Origin: JANMGV01 sp037440405
Lineage (GTDB): Bacteria; Planctomycetota; Planctomycetia; Pirellulales; Pirellulaceae
NCBI GenBank assembly: GCA_037440405.1
Contig: JBBIUE010000009.1
Location: 1-64,000, forward strand
DNA length: 64,000 bases
Direction of reading: 5' to 3'
Positions within the stretch are counted from its first letter, which is position 1. Each line of letters opens with the position of its first letter. This document shows, one piece after another, positions 57,392 to 64,000 of the stretch. A program made the translations under genes and the position numbers. Under the pieces are notes generated by a model. That model was not told where the DNA came from. It searched no databases and was given only the letters and a program-made list of their open reading frames with translations.

Positions 57392-58303
57392 ATGGCGAAA
57401 GATTATTACGAAATTCTCGGGGTCAGTCGGGCGGCATCCGCCTCTGATATCCAAAAGGCGTATCGAAAGTTGGCTCGGAAATACCATCCGGACATGAATC
57501 CGGACGATAAAAGTGCCAAGGCACGATTCCAAGAGATCCAAACTGCGTACGATGTTCTCAGTGATGATGAGAAGCGAAAGAAGTACGATCAGTTTGGAGC
57601 CAATTTCGAACAAATGGGGGGCCACCCTTTCGGTGCTGGCGGAGCGCAGGTCGATTTTGGGGACTTGTTTGGTCAAGGAGGATTTGACCTTCGAGATATA
57701 TTTCGCCAATTCTCAGGCCAAGCCGGTGCGGGAACATCTCAATCACGTCGAGCGGAGGCCGCTCGCGGCGAAGATGTTCACGCCGACATCACGGTGCCTT
57801 TTGTCGAAGCCGTTCGCGGTGGTGAGGTCACGTTTACCGTTCAACGCGATGGCGTTCCCGAAACCATCACAGTAAAAATTCCTTCAGGCACTGACGAAGG
57901 AGCGAAACTGCGCCTGCGCGGCAAGGGGCCCTCTGACGGATTTGGTCGGCACTCCGACCTGATCCTGACTGTGCGCGTCGCCCCCCATCCGCATTTCAAG
58001 CGATCTGGCTCGAATCTCGAGTTGCGTTTGCCCATTACGATCGCGGAAGCCATCCATGGTGCCAAGATCGATGTACCCACTCCGAAAGGAACCGTCGCAT
58101 TGAAGATTCCTCCCATGAGTAGCAGTGGCAAAAAGCTCCGCATCGCGGGTCGCGGAGTGCCGGCGAAAGGTGGAGAGTCTGGCGATTTGATCGTCGAGTT
58201 GCAAATCAAACTGCCCCCCACGCTAAGCGAAACAGCTAAGAAAGCGTTGGCCAGTTCTGACAGCTACTACACGGAATCACCCCGGGAAGGTATTTATTGG
58301 TAA
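57392..58303 (+). CDS. DnaJ-like co-chaperone without zinc finger (CbpA type)
   Basis: ATG 57392 gives 303 residues. The J domain (1-68) has KYHPDMNPDD with the HPD triad. A Gly/Phe-rich linker (GGHPFGAGGAQVDFGDLFGQ) is followed by two C-terminal substrate-binding beta domains. The four CxxCxGxG repeats of classical DnaJ are absent, so it is class B. It stimulates DnaK. It is 49 nt after the methyltransferase and 4 nt before rnpA. Confidence 0.94.
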   Translation: MAKDYYEILGVSRAASASDIQKAYRKLARKYHPDMNPDDKSAKARFQEIQTAYDVLSDDEKRKKYDQFGANFEQMGGHPFGAGGAQVDFGDLFGQGGFDLRDIFRQFSGQAGAGTSQSRRAEAARGEDVHADITVPFVEAVRGGEVTFTVQRDGVPETITVKIPSGTDEGAKLRLRGKGPSDGFGRHSDLILTVRVAPHPHFKRSGSNLELRLPITIAEAIHGAKIDVPTPKGTVALKIPPMSSSGKKLRIAGRGVPAKGGESGDLIVELQIKLPPTLSETAKKALASSDSYYTESPREGIYW

Positions 58304-58307
58304 AGCG

Positions 58308-58706
58308 GTGACAGGGTCCGATCAATCGTTGCCGAAGAAGTTGCGCATTACGCTCCAACGTGATTTCGATGCTGTCTTCAAGTTGGGGCGAACACAAAGC
58401 GATCACTTGCTTGTCGTGACCGCGCGTCGAAATCAACTGGACTGTTCACGATTCGGCTGCTTTGTTTCGAAACGTCTGGGCAATGCCGTTTTCCGCAACC
58501 GGTGCAAACGCATTCTTCGCGAAAGCTTCCGATTGTCGCGAAGACAACTACCCAATTCGTTGGACCTCGTCATTCGTCCGAAGACAAGTCAACGATTGGA
58601 ACTTGATGCGACTATCCAATCGGTCCTTCGCTTGGTGAAAAAACTGGATCGCATCCTACCAACTGCCTCTACCGATGAGCCCAATGACAGCGTTTCCAAC
58701 CGGTGA
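58308..58706 (+). CDS. rnpA: Ribonuclease P protein component
   Basis: A 132-residue protein starting at GTG 58308, with the RnpA signature FGCFVSKRLGNAVFRNRCKR and ILRESFR. It supports 5' maturation of tRNA by the RNase P RNA. Usually rpmH lies directly upstream and yidD downstream; here a DnaJ-like gene is upstream and yidD is separated by a convergent gene. Confidence 0.93.
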   Translation: MTGSDQSLPKKLRITLQRDFDAVFKLGRTQSDHLLVVTARRNQLDCSRFGCFVSKRLGNAVFRNRCKRILRESFRLSRRQLPNSLDLVIRPKTSQRLELDATIQSVLRLVKKLDRILPTASTDEPNDSVSNR

Positions 58707-58721
58707 GGGAGTCGGGGCAAC

Positions 58722-59489
58722 TCAGGCCGCTTGATTCTGTAAAGAGTGCATACGCATCAGCTCTTGAAGAATATCGGTTTGGAGAATGGTTTCGAGTCGG
58801 TTGAGAGCTCTCGCCGCCAACATCCCATCGAGGACGCGGTGATCGCAGAGCAAGGTGAAACGGCAGACGCCGGATTCGGGATCGACCGTTCCATATTCCA
58901 TGCTTGACGTGACTACCAATGGATGCAGGCAGTTTCTCGCTTGAACTCCTGACAACGAGGAGACACTGAAGGTACCGAGTTTCTTCGCCTTCTTCCTTCC
59001 CCACCAACGCATGAGAATGTGCCACAATCCAAGACGAAGCAGTGTTGGGTAGCGAGCCAGCAACTTGCCCTCGCGAAACACTTCCAAGATCGGAGCAGTC
59101 CGGCTGTGATCGATTCGCTGTTGAATCTCTTCGAGCTGCATGTCTTCAGGAGCACGAATGCAGCACCAGATTAGTTCGCCCTGGGGACATGGCGAATCGT
59201 CGCGATGGATAGTAATGTTGGCAATGGACTGAGGGTGGCGATAAATCCTGCGAAAAGGAAGACTGACATAGATATCCCGCAGAGGCCCCATTTCCTTACT
59301 AACTTTGGCCCAGGCTTTAACGAAAATAGCACACCAGGAAATCCGCCTGGCGCCCTGGCTTCGGACGAAGCTTAACTCCTTGAGTTGAAGCGTTTTTTCC
59401 AGTGGAAAACAGGGAACCGTTTTTGCCGCTCGACAAATATCGAGAACCAGATTTCGCTCGATTGGAAATCGTCGGTTGCATCCCTTCAT
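58722..59489 (-). CDS. Stand-alone E2-type (2-oxoacid dehydrogenase) acyltransferase-fold protein
   Basis: ATG 59489 with GTGAGG upstream gives 255 residues; GTG 59504 is an alternative. The CAT-like fold is supported by CLHPLVVTSSMEYG and by the C-terminal CDHRVLDGMLAARAL, which holds the DHRxxDG motif of dihydrolipoamide acyltransferases. No lipoyl or E3-binding domain is present, so it cannot be a normal pyruvate dehydrogenase E2. It lies on the opposite strand between rnpA and yidD, converging on rnpA with 15 nt between. Its substrate is unknown. Confidence 0.82.
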   Translation of the reverse strand: MKGCNRRFPIERNLVLDICRAAKTVPCFPLEKTLQLKELSFVRSQGARRISWCAIFVKAWAKVSKEMGPLRDIYVSLPFRRIYRHPQSIANITIHRDDSPCPQGELIWCCIRAPEDMQLEEIQQRIDHSRTAPILEVFREGKLLARYPTLLRLGLWHILMRWWGRKKAKKLGTFSVSSLSGVQARNCLHPLVVTSSMEYGTVDPESGVCRFTLLCDHRVLDGMLAARALNRLETILQTDILQELMRMHSLQNQAA

Positions 59490-59600
59490 CGAACAATGCC
59501 TCACCCGCCAGACGCACTTACCGCTCTACGCTCTACCGCAACAAGAGTAAAATACCACTCCCACCGATAGCGTTCTTCCCAATAAGAAACAAGATTGCTG

Positions 59601-59822
59601 ATGCTGACTTCGCTTCCACGGAAATTCTTGATCCTTTTTGTCCAGTTTTATCGACGGGGGATCAGCCCGCTCCTTGGGAAGAACTGTCGTTTCGAACCAA
59701 CCTGCTCCTTATACTGTATCCAGGCCCTCGAACGCTACGGCATTCTGAGAGGTTCCTGGAAAACATTCCTTCGCATTTTACGATGTCATCCATGGAGTCG
59801 AGGTGGTTATGACCCTCCGTAA
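59601..59822 (+). CDS. yidD: Membrane protein insertion efficiency factor YidD
   Basis: ATG 59601 gives 73 residues, with the YidD pattern QFYRRGISPLLGKNCRFEPT, CSLYCIQALERYG and LRCHPWSRGGYDP. The three cysteines are as expected. It assists YidC. The 3' end overlaps the next gene by 14 nt. Confidence 0.93.
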   Translation: MLTSLPRKFLILFVQFYRRGISPLLGKNCRFEPTCSLYCIQALERYGILRGSWKTFLRILRCHPWSRGGYDPP

Positions 59823-60762
59823 CAAATCAGCGACGCGCCGTGGACTATTCGGTGCCATCACGTCCCGACGGACGCACCTATTACAATTGTCAGCCGCTGG
59901 AAGCATGGCGGCTTGGCTGCCCCAGCCTTGCTCGCTGATGGCTGCCCCTCAGCAAAGTATGCCGCCGATTTGCATCTTCGCCAAGCCTTTGCAGGAGCTA
60001 TCATTTGATGACCTCGCAACGTTGCTCGCCAAATGGCCAGTTCATGGAATCGAGGCCACGATCCGCAAAGGAGGCCAAATCGAACCGAAAGACGCACCAG
60101 AGCAGCTTCCTCGCCTCTTTGAGTCTTTAGCAAAGGTCGATCGCGCGTCGATGATCTTGGCCTCCGACATCAATGACGCCGAAAGCCGCGATATTTCAAC
60201 CGTTCTTGAAACAGCAAGCCGATTGGGAATCCGACATTTTCGCATGGCTTACCTGCGCTACGATTTCTCAGCTCCGATTCTGCCGCAACTCGATCGCTAT
60301 CACAAGCAGCTTGAACGCCTGGCGGTTATTTGTCAGACGCTGAACATGCAAGGACTTTATCAGAATCATGCTGGCCCAGACTACGTTGGTGCCCCGTTAT
60401 GGGATCTACTGGAGCTGCTGGGTGATATTCCCAGAGAATCCATCGGAATTGCCCTCGATACGCGCCATACCACGGTTGAATCCACAACAAGTTGGCGATC
60501 TGCATACCGAGCCGTGCGCGATAAGCTTGCATCCGTATACGTCAAGGACGCGATCATCGACAACAACGTTGCTCGCGAAGTTCCATTGGGCCAGGGGCCA
60601 ACGGCGAAGGAGCTATTTTTGCAGATCAAGCAAGACGGCTTTCCAGGCCCCATCTCTCTGCAGATGGAACACATCGACCATCGCGATCCGAACCTGCTCC
60701 ATCAAAGAATGGTGGCAATCGAGCAGGATATCGCAACACTCATGGCGTGGCTTCATGCGTGA
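59809..60762 (+). CDS. Exported sugar phosphate isomerase/epimerase-like TIM barrel
   Basis: ATG 59809 gives 317 residues. The N-terminus has a Tat-like signal (TSRRTHLLQLSAAGSMAAWL). The barrel (AP endonuclease family 2 fold) carries YQNHAGPDYVGAPLWDLLE, SIGIALDTRHTTVES, and the C-terminal ISLQMEH metal-ligand region. Members isomerise or epimerise sugars or hydrolyse related compounds. A paralogue follows 65 nt downstream. Confidence 0.88.
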   Translation: MTLRNKSATRRGLFGAITSRRTHLLQLSAAGSMAAWLPQPCSLMAAPQQSMPPICIFAKPLQELSFDDLATLLAKWPVHGIEATIRKGGQIEPKDAPEQLPRLFESLAKVDRASMILASDINDAESRDISTVLETASRLGIRHFRMAYLRYDFSAPILPQLDRYHKQLERLAVICQTLNMQGLYQNHAGPDYVGAPLWDLLELLGDIPRESIGIALDTRHTTVESTTSWRSAYRAVRDKLASVYVKDAIIDNNVAREVPLGQGPTAKELFLQIKQDGFPGPISLQMEHIDHRDPNLLHQRMVAIEQDIATLMAWLHA

Positions 60763-60827
60763 CCGCTGCAACGGTTCGCTCAGACCAGAAGACAGCATAT
60801 CCGTCCAGAAACAGAACAATCGATCAC

Positions 60828-61736
60828 ATGACCATAAAACTTTCCGCTTTCCCAAAATGCTTTCTGGATCAGATATCGCATGATCGAACCATGTCCGTGT
60901 TCGACTGGATCGAGATGGCCAAGTCGCTCGATGCCGATGGTTTGGAGATGTATGAAGGATTTTTATGGCAGGAAGATGCCGCCTACTTGGATTCGGTCCG
61001 AGACGCTATCCAGGCGGCGGGATTCGAAATGCCGATGCTTTGTTGTTCGCCAGATTTTACGCATCCCGATGCTGAGGTTCGCGCAGCGTCGATCGCCAAA
61101 CAACTTCGCATGATTCGAATCGCACGACATTTGGGTGGCCCGGGAGTCGTGTGCCGCGTTCTGAGTGGGCAGCGATTCCCGGAGGTCACACGCGAACAGG
61201 GACTCGCTTGGGCCGTCGAGTGCATTGAAGCTTGCTTGCCTCTCGCTCGACAACTCAATGTCGTCCTGGGAATTGAGAATCACTACAAGGACGGACATTG
61301 GCGCTATCCGGAATTTGCTCAGAGGATGGACGTGTTTCTCGACCTCGTGGCTCGAATTCCGGACCGAGCCAATTTTGGCGTGCAATATGATCCATCGAAT
61401 GCTATCGTCGCGGGAGATGATCCAATTGTATTGCTGGAACGCATCGTTCATCGTGTCGTATCGATGCACGCTAGCGATCGTTACCTGGAACCAGGGCACA
61501 CTCTTGAAGAACTGCGGCAATCGGATGGGACGCTTGGCTACAGTCCGTTTCTCAAGCACGGCGTCACCGGTAAAGGACTGAACAACTACGACCGAATCTT
61601 CTCGATTCTCGCCCAAGCTGGCTATCGCGGGTGGATCAGCATCGAAGATGGCATGAATGGCTTGGAGGAGATGAACGAATCTCTGGCCTTCCTCCGATCG
61701 ATGGTTGCTCGATATTTTCCGCAACCATCAAAGTGA
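60828..61736 (+). CDS. Sugar phosphate isomerase/epimerase-like TIM barrel (cytosolic)
   Basis: ATG 60828 gives 302 residues without a signal peptide. Likely metal-binding segments are DGLEMYEG, VVLGIENHYKDGHWRY, FGVQYDPSNAIVAGDD, MHASDRY and WISIEDG, with conserved Glu, Asp and His. It resembles xylose-isomerase-like TIM barrels of sugar catabolism. With the preceding exported paralogue it may act on one substrate in two compartments. Confidence 0.88.
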   Translation: MTIKLSAFPKCFLDQISHDRTMSVFDWIEMAKSLDADGLEMYEGFLWQEDAAYLDSVRDAIQAAGFEMPMLCCSPDFTHPDAEVRAASIAKQLRMIRIARHLGGPGVVCRVLSGQRFPEVTREQGLAWAVECIEACLPLARQLNVVLGIENHYKDGHWRYPEFAQRMDVFLDLVARIPDRANFGVQYDPSNAIVAGDDPIVLLERIVHRVVSMHASDRYLEPGHTLEELRQSDGTLGYSPFLKHGVTGKGLNNYDRIFSILAQAGYRGWISIEDGMNGLEEMNESLAFLRSMVARYFPQPSK

Positions 61737-62064
61737 GTTGGACCGACGGATGGTAATTCACAGATCGCATGATTGTGGCGCTGCTGCATTGCTGGCAAAA
61801 AATTCTGACATTGACGCAGTCGCGGCGAACTCTCAGACTCTCCGTTGATCCGTGGAAACGAACGTTGGGGTCACACTGAGAAGTTCGCAGAGGTGACTCG
61901 AATCGCATGATCTTCGAGGAACATACCAGGGGAAGTTCATGGAAAAGCTTAGTTCGTCTGGCGATCGTGAAGCACGTAGAACAGTTGCCCTCCCGCGAAG
62001 TCCTGAAGTTTCTACGACGCGCATGCCGTCTTGCATCTTACAGACATGCTGAGGAAAGACCGTG
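61737..62064. other. Intergenic region upstream of glycosyltransferase operon
   Basis: About 330 nt before the GT2 gene; it should hold that operon's promoter. No RNA or gene recognised. Confidence 0.4.
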
Positions 62065-62916
62065 ATGGAAACCTGCATCGTCATACCATGTTACAACGAA
62101 GAGAAGCGATTGCCCTTTGAAGCGTATCGTCGTTTCATCAGAACAAGTCGCGAAATTACACTACTCTTCGTTGATGATGGAAGTACGGACAGCACTCGGG
62201 TTGTGCTGGACACCTTGGCCAGAGAGTTTGCTCGCGTGGTTTCGGTGACATCATTGCAACGCAATAGTGGCAAGGCGGAAGCAGTGCGGCGCGGAATGAA
62301 CCTTGCCATCAAGAACGGTTTTAATCACGCCGGATACTGGGACGCCGATTTAGCCACGCCGCTGGAAGCGATTTATGAGTTCGTCGATGTTCTAGGCCGC
62401 CATCCTTGCTGTGAACTAGTGATCGGATCGCGTCTGTCTTTGCTGGGTCGAGCGATTCATCGGGAACCTCGTCGAGCGCGACTGGGACATCTTTTTTCGA
62501 AAGTAGCTTCACTGACTCTCGGCATTCATGTTCGCGATACGCAATGTGGTGCCAAGCTATTTCGTGTCAATGATCGCCTGAGCCAAGTGTTCGCGACGCC
62601 GTTCCATTCGAAATGGATATTTGATATCGAGATCTTAGCTCGCCTGAAGTGCTTGATCGGCACGTCGCGAGGACTCAGCCAGAAAATCTATGAGCTACCC
62701 TTGGAAGCATGGGAAGATATTGCCGAGTCAAAGCTCGGGCTCCGGGACATGCTCATGGCCCCGATCGAACTTGCCAAGATTAGCAGCAACTATTTCATGC
62801 CGTGGTCTTCGCATCCATTCTCAGCAGCGCCGGCGGAGACGATCGAACCAGCCAAGACGATCCCCTTCCCCAACGTCGAACCTTCACTACAAGTTCCGAT
62901 CCGAAATGCTGCGTAA
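62065..62916 (+). CDS. Family 2 glycosyltransferase (polyprenyl-phosphate glucosyltransferase-like)
   Basis: ATG 62065 with GAGGAA upstream gives 283 residues. The GT-A fold has VIPCYNEEKRLP, LLFVDDGSTDSTR, GKAEAVRRGM and the metal-binding DAD in YWDADLATP. The motif DTQCGAKLFR is typical of dolichyl/undecaprenyl-phosphate sugar transferases. No C-terminal membrane helices are obvious. It overlaps the next gene by 11 nt, and the pair would supply and use lipid-linked sugar. Confidence 0.92.
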   Translation: METCIVIPCYNEEKRLPFEAYRRFIRTSREITLLFVDDGSTDSTRVVLDTLAREFARVVSVTSLQRNSGKAEAVRRGMNLAIKNGFNHAGYWDADLATPLEAIYEFVDVLGRHPCCELVIGSRLSLLGRAIHREPRRARLGHLFSKVASLTLGIHVRDTQCGAKLFRVNDRLSQVFATPFHSKWIFDIEILARLKCLIGTSRGLSQKIYELPLEAWEDIAESKLGLRDMLMAPIELAKISSNYFMPWSSHPFSAAPAETIEPAKTIPFPNVEPSLQVPIRNAA

Positions 62917-64000
62917 TCCATTCTGGGTTGATCGGTTGCTCCTGGTCATGCTGGCTGCCCTCGTGATGTTCTGGGGTCTAGGAAAGTCACGACTGTGGGA
63001 TCAAGACGAAGGATACTTCGCTTCCGCTGGTAGCGAGATGTACGCAAAAGGCGACTGGATCGTCCCTGTCTTCAATGGAGAACTATTCAGCCATAAACCT
63101 CCGATGATGTATTGGGGGATGATGACTGGGTTCTCGCTATTTGGAGTCGGCGAAGTCGGTGCGAGATTTTTCTCTGCGCTGTGCGGTGTGCTGACCGTGC
63201 TCCTCACCTACGAACTTGGACGCCTGTTCTTCGATCGTGTTTCGAGTTTGATCGCGGCCGTGGTGCTCCTTGCGTCGGTCCACTTTCCTCTCATCATGCG
63301 AGCAGCCACACCTGATAGCTATCTCGTTTTCTGGACGACTCTCGCCATGTATCTGTGGGCAAGGTCTTGGGTGCGTTCAAATCAGGATGCTTCGGCGATT
63401 TCAGCCGCGTCATGGGCGCTCATTTACCTTTGCCTATCCATGGCCATTTTGGCCAAAGGCCCCTTATTCCTCATTCTGCCTCTGTTGGCCATCGGATCGT
63501 TTCTCGTGCTCGCAGCGTCGGATGTTGCATCGAGAACGATCGGAGAACACGAAAGCCCACTGAGACGAACTTGGAACGCAGCCATCCTGAGACTGGCTCC
63601 CAGTCGCATTGCCAGAGTCATTTGGAACATGCGACCGATGACGGTGCTTCTCGTCGTCGGCTTGATAGCCTGTCCATGGTTTATCGTGGTGGGGCTTCGC
63701 ACCGATGGCGAATTCTTGCGAGAATTCTTTCTGGTACATCATCTCGGTCGATTTTCGCAGGCCATGGACAATCATCGAGGATCGATTTTTTATTACGTCG
63801 TCTCGTCTCTGGTGGGCCTCTATCCTTGGACAGGTTTTGTTCTACCGATTCTTTGGTTTTGGTTCCAGAATCGCCCTATCGAACCCAACGCTAAGAAAGC
63901 TTCATCGTTCCTGGCATGTTGGGTCATTGCGTACTTTTTGCCATTCACTCTAGCAAGTACCAAACTGGCCAACTATATCCTGCCAGCTTATCCGCCGCTG
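62906..64000 (+). CDS. GT39/ArnT-like membrane glycosyltransferase (3' end beyond window)
   Basis: An open frame of 365 codons from ATG 62906 to the right edge. The first loop after helix 1 has the acidic motif WDQDEGYFA typical of ArnT and protein mannosyltransferases, followed by PVFNGELFSHKPPMMYW. At least eight transmembrane helices are visible. It would move a sugar from polyprenyl phosphate to a lipid or protein acceptor. The preceding GT2 gene probably makes its donor. Confidence 0.9.
   Translation, partial: MLRNPFWVDRLLLVMLAALVMFWGLGKSRLWDQDEGYFASAGSEMYAKGDWIVPVFNGELFSHKPPMMYWGMMTGFSLFGVGEVGARFFSALCGVLTVLLTYELGRLFFDRVSSLIAAVVLLASVHFPLIMRAATPDSYLVFWTTLAMYLWARSWVRSNQDASAISAASWALIYLCLSMAILAKGPLFLILPLLAIGSFLVLAASDVASRTIGEHESPLRRTWNAAILRLAPSRIARVIWNMRPMTVLLVVGLIACPWFIVVGLRTDGEFLREFFLVHHLGRFSQAMDNHRGSIFYYVVSSLVGLYPWTGFVLPILWFWFQNRPIEPNAKKASSFLACWVIAYFLPFTLASTKLANYILPAYPPL

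Noticed and set aside
1..64000. tRNA, rRNA, CRISPR or mobile elements
   Set aside because: Intergenic regions were read by eye for cloverleaf-like sequences, regularly spaced direct repeats and transposase-like proteins; none was convincing. A tRNAscan-SE and ISfinder run would settle this.

Overview
The window looks like chromosomal DNA of a planctomycete, most plausibly a Pirellulaceae-type (Rhodopirellula/Blastopirellula-like) bacterium. The main evidence is family content typical of that phylum: a DUF1559 pseudopilin-like protein, a PVC-type protein with a CxxCH haem motif, transmembrane Ser/Thr kinases with WD40 or TPR-like sensor parts, an ECF sigma factor next to a kinase, a Tat-exported Gfo/Idh/MocA oxidoreductase, a SUMF1-fold protein, and a giant protein that opens with a LEPR-xLL-like motif. 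No tRNA, rRNA, CRISPR array, transposase or phage gene was seen.

Layout, left to right. 1-3267 (minus): a sigma-70-like factor followed at 27 nt by a WD40 Ser/Thr kinase that runs off the left edge. 3680-16621 (plus): one gene for a 4,313-residue protein. Its order is a LEPR-xLL-like N-terminus, a parallel beta-helix, PKD/Ig-like domains, RTX repeats, an unusual SDIGIFGS repeat block, more RTX repeats, a metzincin-type protease domain, a PPC domain, a PKD-like domain and terminal RTX repeats. 16700-19456 (plus): a second Ser/Thr kinase, 78 nt downstream of the giant gene. 19685-22304 (minus): SUMF1-fold protein and Gfo/Idh/MocA oxidoreductase. 22567-24757 (plus): alpha/beta hydrolase, miaE, mtnB. 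24730-31715 (minus): trpB-trpA-LRR lipoprotein, then ftsH-rsgA.

32282-35269 (minus): DUF1559 protein, small lipoprotein and Kelch protein. This operon is divergent from hemP (35532, plus), and a 29-bp near-perfect palindrome lies between them. hemP is followed by a bifunctional-nuclease-family gene and a WYL regulator. 37328-42219 (minus) holds coaX, obg, rpmA, an unknown exported protein, a small CxxC protein and dapB. 42690-51862 (plus) holds the PVC haem protein, a small membrane protein, a CdsA-like cytidylyltransferase, a TatD-family hydrolase, an exported thermonuclease, and a sigma/anti-sigma/PDZ unit closed by a strong hairpin. 52530-54576 (minus) holds proB and an EamA transporter. 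54733-64000 (plus, except one gene) holds purF, an orphan DNA methyltransferase, a DnaJ-like protein, rnpA, a convergent E2-type acyltransferase, yidD, two xylose-isomerase-like TIM barrels, a GT2 glycosyltransferase and a truncated GT39 glycosyltransferase.

Most of the window is housekeeping: Trp, Lys/DAP, Pro, purine and CoA biosynthesis, ribosome assembly, tRNA processing and membrane quality control. The most novel content is the giant exported protein, with a hierarchical repeat of about 130 residues made of roughly 22-residue SDIGIFGS units, sitting between two regulatory kinase loci. Second is the hemP divergon, which suggests iron-linked control of a DUF1559/lipoprotein/Kelch operon. 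Functions are inferred by reading translated sequence and recognising motifs; no database search was run.
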